Shown: piece by piece, positions 9,257-18,248 of the stretch | Position numbering within the stretch: position 1 is the first letter of the stretch | How the letters are laid out: each line of letters opens with the position of its first letter | Origin: Prolixibacteraceae bacterium | GTDB lineage: Bacteria > Bacteroidota > Bacteroidia > Bacteroidales > Prolixibacteraceae | Assembly: GCA_019163175.1 (NCBI GenBank) | Contig: JAFLKN010000003.1 | Span: forward strand, 248,001 to 312,000 | DNA length: 64,000 bases | Direction: 5' to 3' | Position numbers and translations under genes: made by a program | The notes under the pieces: generated by a model | Told to the model about the DNA's origin: nothing | What the model saw: the letters and a program-made list of their open reading frames with translations, nothing else | Databases searched by the model: none

Positions 9257-10753
9257 ATGAAAAATATTTTAAATAAAGTTATTATATCAGGGTTAATAAT
9301 ATTAGCTCTGGGTGCCTGTAAAGAGGACTTTTTAGAAACTGTTCCTACCAGTTCAGTTTCAGAATCTTCAGTCTTTGCGACCACTTCCAATGCAATGATG
9401 GCTCTTAATGGAATCCATCGTTCAATGTTTATGCAGTATAGCAATCAGGATGAAGCCGGACAAGGTTCAATAAACATCCACCTGGATATGCTTGGTGAAG
9501 ACCTGGTTATGCACTCCACTGGAAATGGTTGGTTTAATGCCACTTACCAATGGTCGTCAACCCGTAACGCAAACGGTACTAATGTTTATTTCTTCTACCG
9601 TTTTTATTACAAAATAATTGCCAATGCCAACATGATAATTACCAATGTAAATAAGGCTGTTGGTCCTGCAGAAACAAAGAAAATGATCAGAGGTCAGGCA
9701 ATGGCATATCGGGCTTATGCGCATTTCCAACTTGTTCAATTGTTTGCTAAACGGTACGATGCTGGCACTGCTAACGACCAAATGGGAGTTCCGATAATGA
9801 CAACGAATACTACCGAGGGCTTACCGCGTGCATCTGTTGCCGATGTATACAAACAAATTAACCTTGACCTAGATTCGGCTGTTATTTATTTAACAGGAGC
9901 TGCCGCAAGAACTGCAAAATCGCACATAGATATTCCTGTAGTTAAGGGTATAAAAGCTCGTGTTGCTTTAACCCAGCAAAACTGGGCTGATGCTGCTAAA
10001 TATGCCAATGAAGCTCGTCAGGGATATAAGTTTATGAGTGCTGCCCAGCATCTTGAAGGTTATAATAGCACCGCCAATCCTGAATGGATTTGGGGATCAA
10101 CACAGATTTCTGATCAACAAACGTACTTCTATTCCTTCTTTGCCTACATGTCATTTAACTTCAGTTCAACAAACATTCGTGGAAATCCGAAGAAAATCAG
10201 TAAAGCACTTTACGATCAGATTTCTGCAACTGATGTTCGTAAAGGTCTTTGGTTGCTAACCCCAGCTAGACCAGCCATTACTTTGCCAACAACATTTACT
10301 CTCGCTCCATACATGAATCGTAAGTTTCTTGCCAATGGAACAAGCATGGATGTTGCTGCAAGCAGTGTTGGTGATATTACGTACATGCGGGCGGCTGAAA
10401 TGTATTTGATTGAAGCTGAAGCATTGGCACGCCAAAATAAAGACACTGAAGCGCAGGATGCACTTTTCCTTTTGGCCAACAATCGTGATTCGAAGTATGT
10501 GAAGTCAACAAAAACCGGAACAGATCTGGTTAATGAAATTTTGCTTCAAAGGAGAATTGAATTGTGGGGTGAAGGATTTAGATTCCTCGATCTTAAACGT
10601 CTAAACGCCAAACTCGATCGTACCGGATCAAACCACAATACTGCTCTGGCAGTTATGATGACCGTTGAACCTGGAGATATTTTATGGCAATTTATGATCC
10701 CAAAAGCAGAATTAGATGCAAATCCTGCAATAAAAGATCAGCAAAACCCTTAA
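9257..10753 (+). CDS. SusD/RagB-family lipoprotein
   Basis: The SusD lid for the SusC just upstream, 498 aa. The lipobox Cys is residue 21 (LGAC) followed by KEDF, an acidic surface-export signal; then the classic LETVPTSSVSESSVF opening of SusD proteins. Helical repeats follow (RGQAMAYRAYAHFQLVQLFAKRY is the usual TPR-like helix pair), and the end has the standard LLQRRIELWGEGFRFLDLKR and NPAIKDQQNP motifs of the SusD C-terminus. This operon has only SusC and SusD, with no enzyme or regulator; that is common for pairs whose degradative genes lie elsewhere or that take up peptides. A terminator follows directly. Confidence 0.95.
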   Translation: MKNILNKVIISGLIILALGACKEDFLETVPTSSVSESSVFATTSNAMMALNGIHRSMFMQYSNQDEAGQGSINIHLDMLGEDLVMHSTGNGWFNATYQWSSTRNANGTNVYFFYRFYYKIIANANMIITNVNKAVGPAETKKMIRGQAMAYRAYAHFQLVQLFAKRYDAGTANDQMGVPIMTTNTTEGLPRASVADVYKQINLDLDSAVIYLTGAAARTAKSHIDIPVVKGIKARVALTQQNWADAAKYANEARQGYKFMSAAQHLEGYNSTANPEWIWGSTQISDQQTYFYSFFAYMSFNFSSTNIRGNPKKISKALYDQISATDVRKGLWLLTPARPAITLPTTFTLAPYMNRKFLANGTSMDVAASSVGDITYMRAAEMYLIEAEALARQNKDTEAQDALFLLANNRDSKYVKSTKTGTDLVNEILLQRRIELWGEGFRFLDLKRLNAKLDRTGSNHNTALAVMMTVEPGDILWQFMIPKAELDANPAIKDQQNP

Positions 10754-10768
10754 CAATTGGGGTTGTTT

Positions 10769-10807
10769 AAAACAGAAGGCTGCACTATATAGTGCAGCCT
10801 TCTGTTT
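10769..10807. terminator. Bidirectional terminator
   Basis: A perfect 18-bp palindrome (AACAGAAGGCTGCACTAT and its complement, centre near 10788) is flanked by A-run and T-run, so it can stop transcription from both sides. It separates the SusC/D operon from the convergent TSUP-permease operon. Confidence 0.92.
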
Positions 10808-10827
10808 TTATTTTCAAAAGCAATATA

Positions 10828-11196
10828 CTATTTCGAGAATATCATTTTTGCAGCAACAAAAAGCAGCAATGCCCCAAATAATTTCTTCAATATTTTTTCA
10901 GGAATACTTACTGAAATTACCGAGCCAATATATGCTCCAATAAAGAACATGATTGCCAAAACCACAGCATATTTCCAGTTCACATAACCCTGTTTCGAGT
11001 AATTAATTACTGCTAGCAATGTAACCGGTGGAATCATAAAGGCCAGAGAAGTTCCCTGAGCCTGATGTTGGGTAAGCCCCATAAAGAAAATTAAAGATGG
11101 AATTACAACAATTGCACCGCCTACTCCGAGCGAACCGCTGAAAATGCCGGCAATCAATCCGATCAATATCAGTATTAGTGCCTGAGTTGCAGTCAT
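10828..11196 (-). CDS. TSUP (TauE/SafE) family permease, half-length
   Basis: A 122-residue membrane protein with four predicted helices. The Gly-rich LIGLIAGIFSGSLGVGGAIVVIPSLIFFMGL is the N-terminal signature of TauE/SafE transporters, which export or import sulfite, sulfoacetate and other organic anions. Full-length members have about 250 residues as two repeats; this one has a single repeat, so it must dimerise to form a transporter. Half-length members are known in Bacteroidota. It lies 13 bp downstream of the response regulator on the same strand and is probably the last gene of the two-component operon. The substrate is unknown. Confidence 0.85.
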   Translation of the reverse strand: MTATQALILILIGLIAGIFSGSLGVGGAIVVIPSLIFFMGLTQHQAQGTSLAFMIPPVTLLAVINYSKQGYVNWKYAVVLAIMFFIGAYIGSVISVSIPEKILKKLFGALLLFVAAKMIFSK

Positions 11197-11209
11197 AAAT
11201 TAAAGGTGA

Positions 11210-11920
11210 TTAATTTTTAGTAATCGCAGCATTAAACCTAAACCCTATTCCGTGCAGGTTCAGTATTTTGATGTTTTCATCGCTACCCAGATATTTTCTC
11301 AGCCGTGATATAAAAACATCCAGACTTCGTCCCAGATAATAATCATCCGATCCCCAAACCTGTTTCAAGATATCTGATCTGCTTAATACTTTGTTTGGAT
11401 TGTCACAGAAATAGCGCAGCAATTCTGCTTCCTTATAAGTCAATGTTTTACGGTCGCCGTTGACTTCCAGCACCAAACTATCGAAGTAAAAGTTAAAAAT
11501 ACCAACCTTGTAGTAGTTTTGATCTGTTGTTGGCTCGGTGACTGACAAACTACGCTTCAAAAAGATACGGATCTTAAGGAGTAATTCTTCCATACTAAAT
11601 GGCTTGGTGATGTAATCGTCACCGCCAATCGTCAATCCATTAATCCGATCTTCGGTCATCGATCGTGCTGTAAGAAAAATAATGGGCACATGATCGTCAA
11701 TTGCCCGAATTTCAGTAGCTACAGTAAATCCATCCTTTTTGGGTAGCATCACGTCAAGCAGACACAAACTAAACTTATCTGATTTAAACATTTTCATTGC
11801 AGAATCTCCGTCCTCAGCTGAAATAACAATATAGCCGGCTTGTTCCAGATTATCTTTCACAATGAAGTTAAGGGTTTTGTCGTCCTCGACCAGTAGAATT
11901 TTTTCGCCTTGAAAGTTCAT
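11210..11920 (-). CDS. OmpR/PhoB-type response regulator
   Basis: A 236-residue DNA-binding response regulator. The receiver domain covers about 1-120, with acidic pocket VEDD (11-14), phosphoacceptor Asp56 (LCLLDVMLP) and Lys106-region KPFS. A winged-helix Trans_reg_C domain covers about 135-230 (GSDDYYLGRSLDVFISRLRKYLG). It forms an operon with the histidine kinase 7 bp upstream. The pair resembles the RprX/RprY system of Bacteroides in length and layout, but I cannot confirm orthology, so no symbol is given. PhoB/OmpR-type regulators usually bind 11-bp-phased direct repeats; such repeats (CATTAACA) lie upstream of the kinase gene at 13368-13408. Confidence 0.95.
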   Translation of the reverse strand: MNFQGEKILLVEDDKTLNFIVKDNLEQAGYIVISAEDGDSAMKMFKSDKFSLCLLDVMLPKKDGFTVATEIRAIDDHVPIIFLTARSMTEDRINGLTIGGDDYITKPFSMEELLLKIRIFLKRSLSVTEPTTDQNYYKVGIFNFYFDSLVLEVNGDRKTLTYKEAELLRYFCDNPNKVLSRSDILKQVWGSDDYYLGRSLDVFISRLRKYLGSDENIKILNLHGIGFRFNAAITKN

Positions 11921-11927
11921 GACAGAG

Positions 11928-13307
11928 TTATTTCTTGATTTTCAGGATAAATGTACTGCCTTTCCGTGAATTATCGACCACATTAATTTGCCATCCGTGC
12001 CTTTGTGCAATTTTTTGTACATAATCCAATCCTAAACCAAAGCCTTTCACATCGTGAACATTTCCGGTTGGCACCCGATAAAACCGATTAAAAACCTTTT
12101 TCCTGTAATCTTTCGGTATCCCTATACCATTGTCATCAAATGAAATATGATAATAATTACCGATTTCTTCAAGCCGAATTATGATTTCAGGATCAACCGA
12201 ACAATATTTGATAGCGTTATCCAGGATATTGAAAATCAGGTTAGAGAAATGAAGCCTATCAGCTTTAACCTGAGCATTCTCGACTGTTGATTCAATGTTT
12301 ACTGAATAGACTCTTCCGTTCTGGCTATTTTTAAATTCCCGAACCGATTCAGAAATAAAGCTATTCATCTCAACAAGTTCCAGATTTAGCTCTAATTTGG
12401 TTTTCTCTATGGTTGCCATTTGGAGTAGTTTCTCCACATGAGCAGATAATCTCTTGTTTTGCTGATCGACAATGCGAACATATTCGGCCAAACGCTCGGG
12501 CTGTTCACAAATTTTGGGATTAGACAAAACTTTTGAAGCCAAACCAATAGAAGCGATGGGTGTTTTAAACTCGTGGGTAAGATTGTTAATGAAATTCTTT
12601 TGTATCTCGCTGAGCTGTTTTTGCTTGATAATTACATACAAGGCATAGCCAAAGAAAATAACTACAAAAAATAGAATTCCGTTCAAAAAATACCAGGCCA
12701 TAAGTCTGGAATTGTAAAACTGAGAACGGTCGGGGAAATGAACACCAAAATAATAGGTAAACTTTTCGCATGTGGGTAAGTTGCAAACCTTTTTAGTCTT
12801 GTCTACCTTTTTTGCAGTCCGGTTATAATGTTTATCAAACATGATTTCCTCCGCACTGCAACAAATAGAATCGCGATCCTTTGATTTTATAGATGCTGGC
12901 TGAATTGAATCCCGTTTCAAAACATTCCCATGAACCATTTTCTTTGAATTACAGTCGTAAATTCCGTACTCAAAAGTCAGATTAAGATTACGCTTTTTAA
13001 ATTCAGTGGTCAGAAAATGCTCAAGTAAATTTGGGTCAATTACATCGTTGACATTTACTACGTAATAGTTGTTCGAAATTTGCTCAACCTGACTCTGATC
13101 CATCGGTTTCGAGGGATGATTATAAATCTTGTTATTGTATTCATTAATCTGGCTGGCAACACTTCGCAAAGCACTGGTGGTTAATTGATGAAATTGCTTT
13201 TCATTTAAATCATATGAATTTTTCAGGAAGAAAAACTGGATCAACAGAATTCCAAGCACTGAAACAATAGCCATAATTATTACAAAACCAATCGATTTTC
13301 TCTTCAT
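11928..13307 (-). CDS. Membrane sensor histidine kinase
   Basis: A 459-residue kinase, partner of the response regulator 7 bp downstream. TM1 is at about 7-28, a periplasmic sensor at about 29-203, TM2 at about 204-228. The dimerisation domain carries His245 (NLTHEFKTPIAS), followed by an HATPase_c domain with the N-box (NILDNAIKYC), G1 (DDNGIGIP) and G2 (GFGLGLDYV) motifs. The periplasmic part contains five cysteines (119, 149, 150, 175, 180), including a CC pair and C-x4-C, so disulfide or metal sensing is possible; that is inference only. There is no HAMP domain. It is divergent from the DUF1573 gene, with candidate regulator-binding repeats between. Confidence 0.93.
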   Translation of the reverse strand: MKRKSIGFVIIMAIVSVLGILLIQFFFLKNSYDLNEKQFHQLTTSALRSVASQINEYNNKIYNHPSKPMDQSQVEQISNNYYVVNVNDVIDPNLLEHFLTTEFKKRNLNLTFEYGIYDCNSKKMVHGNVLKRDSIQPASIKSKDRDSICCSAEEIMFDKHYNRTAKKVDKTKKVCNLPTCEKFTYYFGVHFPDRSQFYNSRLMAWYFLNGILFFVVIFFGYALYVIIKQKQLSEIQKNFINNLTHEFKTPIASIGLASKVLSNPKICEQPERLAEYVRIVDQQNKRLSAHVEKLLQMATIEKTKLELNLELVEMNSFISESVREFKNSQNGRVYSVNIESTVENAQVKADRLHFSNLIFNILDNAIKYCSVDPEIIIRLEEIGNYYHISFDDNGIGIPKDYRKKVFNRFYRVPTGNVHDVKGFGLGLDYVQKIAQRHGWQINVVDNSRKGSTFILKIKK

Positions 13308-13367
13308 AAAGCAGTAACTATTTTGCTTTCAATTTACGAAACTACTCAAAAAAATGCATCTGATTTA

Positions 13368-13437
13368 TTCATTAACAGTTCATTAACAAAAGTTTATTCG
13401 CATTAACAGCAATTCAAAAAAAGGTTTTTTAGTTTTG
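13368..13437 (+). promoter_or_regulatory. Phased CATTAACA boxes and -7 element before the DUF1573 gene
   Basis: TTCATTAACA occurs at 13368-13377 and again at 13379-13388, an exact 11-bp period. A third CATTAACA is at 13401-13408. A perfect Bacteroidota -7 element, TAGTTTTG, follows at 13430-13437, but there is no TTTG at the expected -33 place; the third box ends where the -33 region would be. This layout fits an OmpR/PhoB-type activator site replacing a weak -33. The neighbouring response regulator is the obvious candidate protein. Repeats and -7 are seen directly; their function is inferred. Confidence 0.55.
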
Positions 13438-13517
13438 TGTCATTACAGAACAATAAACTAAAATTGAGTCTTATCTTTGAATAAATTTTTAATGTCTTAC
13501 CGTTTAAAAAAAACTAT

Positions 13518-14606
13518 ATGAAAATTAGCATTTCGCTTTTATTGGCTTTTCTAATTTGTTTGTCCTTCTCAAGTCAGGCACAAACAGCCAAATCACGCAT
13601 GACTTTTGAAAAAGTTCAGCACAATTTTGGTACATTTAAGGAAGAACTGGGTGTACAAACAGTCGCTTTTAATTTTAAGAATGAAGGAACAGTTCCATTA
13701 ATTCTTAACAATGTTCAGGCATCTTGTGGGTGTACTACACCCGAGTGGACTCGTGAACCTGTTGCTCCAGGAGCAAAAGGAATTATTAAGGTTAGTTATG
13801 ACCCAAGAAACCGTCCGGGTGTATTCAACAAAACCATTCGTGTAACTTCAAATGCTGAAAATCCAGATGTTGTTCTTACAATTTTAGGTGAAGTTACTCC
13901 AAAAGCTCGCACCATTGAAGAAGACTATCCAAATGAAATTGGCCCACTTCGTGCAAAAACGAATCATGTTGCATTCAATACGGTCAAGGAAAATCAAATA
14001 AAAAAAGACAGTGTAGAAATTGTCAATAACTCAGATCAACCAATTCAGTTAAGCTTTAAAACACCTCCTCCACATCTTAGCGCTGTTATCAAGCCTGCAA
14101 AAATTGGAGCCAAACAAAAAGGATATATTGTTGTAACATTCGATGCCACTAAGATTAAAGCTTATGGATTTGTAATGCACCGCATCTATCTTAACATCGA
14201 TGGCCAGGACGATTATCGTAACTCCATCGCGGTTAGCACAACCCTTGAAGAAGATTTTTCTAAACTTACACCTGCTGAATTAGCTGTTTCTCCGGCAGTT
14301 TCATACGATTCTGAATCATTTGACTTTGGCGATATAAAACCAGGATCAAAAGTTGAACATACATTCAATTTGAAGAATGCAGGGAAACGCGATTTACTTA
14401 TTCGCGACGTAAAAAGTTCGTGCGGATGTACAGCCGTTTCACCATCAAAAAACATGGTTGCCGCAAACGAAAGCGTTCCATTAAAAGTGGTATTCGATTC
14501 AACAGGGAAAAGTGGTCGTCAGAGTAAAACGATTACTGTGATAACCAATGATCCAAAAAATCCGACTACTATTCTGCGAATTTCGAGCAATATTTTAGCT
14601 CAGTAA
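13518..14606 (+). CDS. DUF1573-domain periplasmic protein (two ASH-like domains)
   Basis: A 362-residue secreted protein with a signal peptide ending near residue 21 (SSQAQ). Two DUF1573 repeats are clear: residues about 30-115 (HNFGTFKEE, then ASCGCTTPEW) and about 258-355 (FDFGDIKPG, then SSCGCTAVSP), with a degenerate beta-sandwich between. DUF1573 domains are immunoglobulin-like folds with a conserved CGC motif and are abundant in Bacteroidota; their biochemical role is not established. It is monocistronic: divergent from the two-component operon and followed by its own terminator. The phased repeats upstream suggest control by the neighbouring response regulator, possibly as an envelope-stress target. 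Confidence 0.85.
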   Translation: MKISISLLLAFLICLSFSSQAQTAKSRMTFEKVQHNFGTFKEELGVQTVAFNFKNEGTVPLILNNVQASCGCTTPEWTREPVAPGAKGIIKVSYDPRNRPGVFNKTIRVTSNAENPDVVLTILGEVTPKARTIEEDYPNEIGPLRAKTNHVAFNTVKENQIKKDSVEIVNNSDQPIQLSFKTPPPHLSAVIKPAKIGAKQKGYIVVTFDATKIKAYGFVMHRIYLNIDGQDDYRNSIAVSTTLEEDFSKLTPAELAVSPAVSYDSESFDFGDIKPGSKVEHTFNLKNAGKRDLLIRDVKSSCGCTAVSPSKNMVAANESVPLKVVFDSTGKSGRQSKTITVITNDPKNPTTILRISSNILAQ

Positions 14607-14628
14607 TTAAGTCACAAAATTAATGGAG

Positions 14629-14663
14629 GAAGCTGGCCCAATTAGGGTCAGCTTCTTTTTTTT
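14629..14663 (+). terminator. Rho-independent terminator after the DUF1573 gene
   Basis: GAAGCTGGCCC (14629-14639) pairs with GGGTCAGCTTC (14645-14655) with one G-U pair, followed by eight T. It ends the DUF1573 transcript. Confidence 0.9.
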
Positions 14664-14954
14664 ATTGCCAACCCCAATACAAATCGGCGCTGATTAAAGT
14701 TTTAGTCGTTAGAAAACAGTACTGTAACAGCCTCATCAAAGCCAATGATATTCTGTAAATATATTTATGTTTCTAAACATTGGGATACAGAAGCAACCTT
14801 TTGACCGTTTTTAGAATCAATAGTATATGTTTACTTAACTTTAGGCAATCTAAAACTACAAAACATATGGAACGACCTCCTCCCTTGCCAATTAATTCAT
14901 GCTATTACCTACCCAAAACACCAAAAATTATTAATCAATCATTAAAACAACTAC
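14664..14954. other. Intergenic stretch without a supported gene
   Basis: AT-rich spacer before the PorT-like gene. A 62-codon frame starting at 14780 overlaps the true downstream gene start in another frame, has no signal or recognisable sequence, and was discarded. I see no clean TAnnTTTG promoter. Confidence 0.6.
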
Positions 14955-15635
14955 ATGAATGTATTTAAAAAATTAATCTTTAGCGCCCTATTCTTTGCAG
15001 GCAGCTACAGTTGCTTTGCACAGGAGATAAGCATTCAGGGCGGGTTCAATCTTTCTCAATTTATTTATAGTACAGACGATCATGTTGTCCGTAAAGAAGG
15101 AACAAAGCTTAAGCCAGGCTTTAATTTTGGACCAATTGTTAATGTACCATTTGATGATATTTGGTCGTTCGAAACTGGGATACTCTTTACCTCAAAAGGG
15201 CTTAAATTATCTGGAAATATAATGGGGGACGAAGACTACCTACGCATTAAAAATTTATGTTATTTGGAGCTCCCCATTTTAATAAAAGCAACAATACCCA
15301 TCAAAAAAGCTAAAACTCTTGCCATTGCTGGCATTTATGCGGGAAATGCGCTTTATGGATTTAGTTTAGCTGAAGGAACTGAGAACTCAGTCAGTTACAG
15401 ATTAAAAGATAAAATTCAATTTGGTAACGAACCCAATGAATATGATCGTTTAGATTATGGACTGAAATTTGGGATTGGAACTAAAATAAAACGATACCAG
15501 ATCAGAGCTATGTATAGTATCGGTTTAAAGAATTTTGCTAATGATGATATATTTATTATGAGAAATCGAGTATTGGAATTTTATCTCCAATACCAGTTGA
15601 AAAAATTAGATTTAAGAAAACCAAAAACACACTAA
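14955..15635 (+). CDS. PorT-like outer membrane beta-barrel protein
   Basis: A 226-residue small outer-membrane barrel. The signal peptide ends near residue 22 (YSCFAQ). The body is a series of alternating amphipathic strands (ISIQGGFNLSQF, then KPGFNFGPIVNVPFDDIWSFETGILF and LELPILIKA), the pattern of the OMP_b-brl_2 / PorT family. Such proteins have eight-stranded barrels; PorT itself is a type IX secretion component, but most family members are of unknown role. Fairly high Lys/Ile content distinguishes it from the flanking genes. It stands alone, with a weak terminator-like hairpin downstream. Assignment to the broad family is good; a specific T9SS role is not supported. Confidence 0.75.
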   Translation: MNVFKKLIFSALFFAGSYSCFAQEISIQGGFNLSQFIYSTDDHVVRKEGTKLKPGFNFGPIVNVPFDDIWSFETGILFTSKGLKLSGNIMGDEDYLRIKNLCYLELPILIKATIPIKKAKTLAIAGIYAGNALYGFSLAEGTENSVSYRLKDKIQFGNEPNEYDRLDYGLKFGIGTKIKRYQIRAMYSIGLKNFANDDIFIMRNRVLEFYLQYQLKKLDLRKPKTH

Positions 15636-15824
15636 ATAATTTTGGGATCAATTATTCTTAAAAATCTTGAAAAATATTTTGCAAAATTAAAATAGCTGTT
15701 TATACTATCTCACCTATGTTTTAGCCAATTTAGATATAAGAAATATGGGATTAAGTATGGTGAGAAAATCGATAATAATAATCGTTATGCGATTGATAAT
15801 TTAAACCAATCACTTTAGACAGAA

Positions 15825-15858
15825 GGCCATTCCAAAATATAATTGAGTGGTCGTTTTT
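15825..15858 (+). terminator. Imperfect terminator-like hairpin in the 15636-15944 spacer
   Basis: GGCCATTC (15825-15832) pairs with GAGTGGTC (15845-15852), including two G-U pairs, and is followed by GTTTTTC. It probably ends the PorT-like transcript. Nothing else is recognisable in this 309-bp AT-rich gap. Confidence 0.4.
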
Positions 15859-15944
15859 CTTTTCAATCAAGTATTTTAAAATATTTACATTTATCCTTAA
15901 AATAATTCTTCACCGATCATTACATTCGCATAAAATTACTGAAC

Positions 15945-17072
15945 ATGATTGGAGATCAACCTCATCACCATATAGAAAACAACCCTGAATATTCCGGGTT
16001 AAATGTAAATCAAGGTATTGCGCCATTGCCCTCGGTTAGCGAAGATTCGGTAAAACGTTTCTTAAAGAACAAAAAGAAGCGTTCCTTATCCGTACAACAA
16101 TATGTTGATGGCATTCTCAAAGGCGACATTACCATACTTAGCCAGGCTGTAACTTTGGTCGAAAGTTCGAAACCCGAACATCAGGAGATTGCGCAGGAAA
16201 TCATTGTAAAGTGTCTGCCTTTCTCCGGAAATTCGGTGCGAATCGGTATTACCGGCGTTCCCGGTGTAGGAAAAAGTACTTTTATTGAGGCCATGGGAAA
16301 GCAGATTACTGCCCAAGGGAAAAAACTGGCCGTACTTGCCATTGATCCCAGCAGTGAACGAACAAAGGGAAGCATCCTTGGCGATAAAACCCGCATGGAA
16401 GATCTCTCCATCGATACTAATGCCTATATCCGTCCTTCCCCATCTGCCGGATCGTTGGGAGGTGTTGCCCGAAAAACCCGCGAAACCATAGTACTTTGCG
16501 AGGCTGCCGGCTTCAACCATATTTTTATTGAAACCGTCGGAGTCGGACAAAGTGAAACTGCGGTTCATTCGATGGTCGACTTTTTTCTATTGTTAATGCT
16601 TGCTGGAGCAGGCGATGAATTGCAGGGAATTAAGCGCGGTATTATGGAAATGGCTGATGCAATTACTATAAACAAAGCCGATGGAAATAACATCGAAAAA
16701 GCTGGTTTAGCCCGTGTTCAGTATATGAATGCCCTGCACTTGTTCCCGGCAACTGAGTCGGGATGGAAACCCAAAGTACTCACCTGTTCGGCCTACATGA
16801 AAACCGGAATCAGCGAAATTTGGGAAACCATCGATGACTATTTAGGCTTGGTAAAAGACAACGGTTATTTTCAGCACCGAAGAAATGAGCAGTCAAAATT
16901 CTGGATGTATGAAACTATAAATGAACACCTCCGGAATAACTTTTATCAGAATGAACAGATTAAATCGATGATGGAAGAATCAGAAGAGAAAGTCTTAAAA
17001 GAAGAAATCTCATCGTTTGTTGCTGCAAAAAAATTACTCGACCTTTACGATCAGATCAGGAAAAAAATTTAA
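15945..17072 (+). CDS. meaB: MeaB/ArgK-family GTPase, methylmalonyl-CoA mutase chaperone
   Basis: A 375-residue G3E-type P-loop GTPase that protects and reloads adenosylcobalamin-dependent methylmalonyl-CoA mutase. Walker A is GITGVPGVGKST (101-112); then AIDPSSERTKGSILGDKTRM, the family switch region, ETVGVGQSE (Walker B/switch II) and NKAD for guanine binding. The N-terminus is about 45 residues longer than many homologues, with a His-rich HHH segment. No mutase genes (mutA/mutB) are in the window, so its partner must lie elsewhere. It is followed after 21 bp by the TlpA-like gene, perhaps on one transcript. With nrdJ it shows that the organism uses adenosylcobalamin. Confidence 0.95.
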   Translation: MIGDQPHHHIENNPEYSGLNVNQGIAPLPSVSEDSVKRFLKNKKKRSLSVQQYVDGILKGDITILSQAVTLVESSKPEHQEIAQEIIVKCLPFSGNSVRIGITGVPGVGKSTFIEAMGKQITAQGKKLAVLAIDPSSERTKGSILGDKTRMEDLSIDTNAYIRPSPSAGSLGGVARKTRETIVLCEAAGFNHIFIETVGVGQSETAVHSMVDFFLLLMLAGAGDELQGIKRGIMEMADAITINKADGNNIEKAGLARVQYMNALHLFPATESGWKPKVLTCSAYMKTGISEIWETIDDYLGLVKDNGYFQHRRNEQSKFWMYETINEHLRNNFYQNEQIKSMMEESEEKVLKEEISSFVAAKKLLDLYDQIRKKI

Positions 17073-17093
17073 CCCAATTTAAATATCCCATTC

Positions 17094-18194
17094 ATGAGAA
17101 ATGTAATAGCAATTTTAGTACTTGCCCTGGCTACTTTTTCGTGCCAAACGGCAAAAGATGAGTTTTCAATAAAAGGCACGATAGCCGGAGTAGAAACAGG
17201 TAAAGTTTATCTACAAAAGTTGGTTGACGGTCAGCCTCAAAGTGTTGATACCACTGATGTTGTTGGTGGAAAATTCGAATTCACCGGTAAAATGGAAGTA
17301 CCTGATCTTCGCTTGATTCGTCTGGACGAACAAGAATACCTTGCTCCTTTCTTTCTCGACAACTCGAGTATTACTGTAACTGCAAAAAAAGACAGCCTTC
17401 GTGTTTCAAAATATTCAGGTTCTCCAACTCAGGATGTATTTCAGATTTATTTGACTGAAATGGAAAAACTAAACAAAGACATGATGGCCCTTCAGGCAAA
17501 ATACCAGAGCGCCATGTCAACCGGAAATACCAGTGAAGCAGAAAAAGCTAAAATTGATGGACAGGCTATGCAGGATAACAATCTGTTTTACACCAAAAAC
17601 TTTGTAAAGGAACATAGTAACTCAGTGGTATCTGCTTATATTACATTGGCGATGCTGGCCGGACAGGTTGAAGGTGCTGAACTGGATTCTATTGTCGGCA
17701 AGTTTACTCCCGAAATCAGCACTTCAGAATACGTAGTTAAACTGAAAGGAATTATTCAGGAACAGAAGAAAACAGCTGTAGGAGTTGAAGCACCGGATTT
17801 TACAATGAACGATCCTGAAGGAAAACCTGTACAATTGTCGTCATTACGCGGTAAAGTTGTAATGATCGATTTCTGGGCTTCGTGGTGTGGTCCATGCCGT
17901 CAGGAAAATCCAAATGTGGTTAAACTGTACCAGCAATACCATGCCAAAGGGTTCGAAATTATTGGCGTTTCGCTCGATAAAACCCAGGAAGATTGGGTAA
18001 AAGCTATTCAAGACGATCAACTAAGCTGGATTCATGTTTCTGACCTTCAATATTGGCAGAATGCCGCAGCCCGTTTGTACGGTGTAAACGCCATTCCTCA
18101 AACATACTTGTTAGATAAAGAAGGTAAAATCATCGCCAAAGGGTTAAGGAGCGAACAACTTGCTGCTAAACTGAGCGAACTGTTTCCTCAATAA
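17094..18194 (+). CDS. TlpA-like thioredoxin-fold lipoprotein with DUF4369 domain
   Basis: A 366-residue envelope thiol-disulfide protein. A lipobox places the lipid on Cys17 (TFSC). Residues about 22-110 are a DUF4369 beta domain (SIKGTIAGVETGKVYLQKL), residues about 115-225 a helical linker, and residues about 232-366 an AhpC/TSA-TlpA thioredoxin fold with the redox motif WCGPC (Cys265, Cys268) and the cis-Pro segment AIPQTYLLD. Proteins of this layout reduce periplasmic disulfides, for instance in cytochrome c maturation, and are very common in Bacteroidota. It lies 21 bp after meaB. The exact client is not evident. Confidence 0.9.
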   Translation: MRNVIAILVLALATFSCQTAKDEFSIKGTIAGVETGKVYLQKLVDGQPQSVDTTDVVGGKFEFTGKMEVPDLRLIRLDEQEYLAPFFLDNSSITVTAKKDSLRVSKYSGSPTQDVFQIYLTEMEKLNKDMMALQAKYQSAMSTGNTSEAEKAKIDGQAMQDNNLFYTKNFVKEHSNSVVSAYITLAMLAGQVEGAELDSIVGKFTPEISTSEYVVKLKGIIQEQKKTAVGVEAPDFTMNDPEGKPVQLSSLRGKVVMIDFWASWCGPCRQENPNVVKLYQQYHAKGFEIIGVSLDKTQEDWVKAIQDDQLSWIHVSDLQYWQNAAARLYGVNAIPQTYLLDKEGKIIAKGLRSEQLAAKLSELFPQ

Positions 18195-18224
18195 ACAGGC
18201 AAAACCTGAAAATAGTATACTTGC

Positions 18225-18248
18225 GAAAGTCGCTCACGGGCGGCTTTC
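18225..18248 (+). terminator. Hairpin without a T-run after the TlpA-like gene
   Basis: GAAAGTCGC (18225-18233) pairs with GCGGCTTTC (18240-18248) with one G-U pair. There is no proper T-run downstream, so termination would be weak. Confidence 0.35.

Noticed and set aside
14780-14968. 62-codon reading frame before the PorT-like gene
   Set aside because: It overlaps the real start of the downstream gene in another frame and shows no protein-like pattern.
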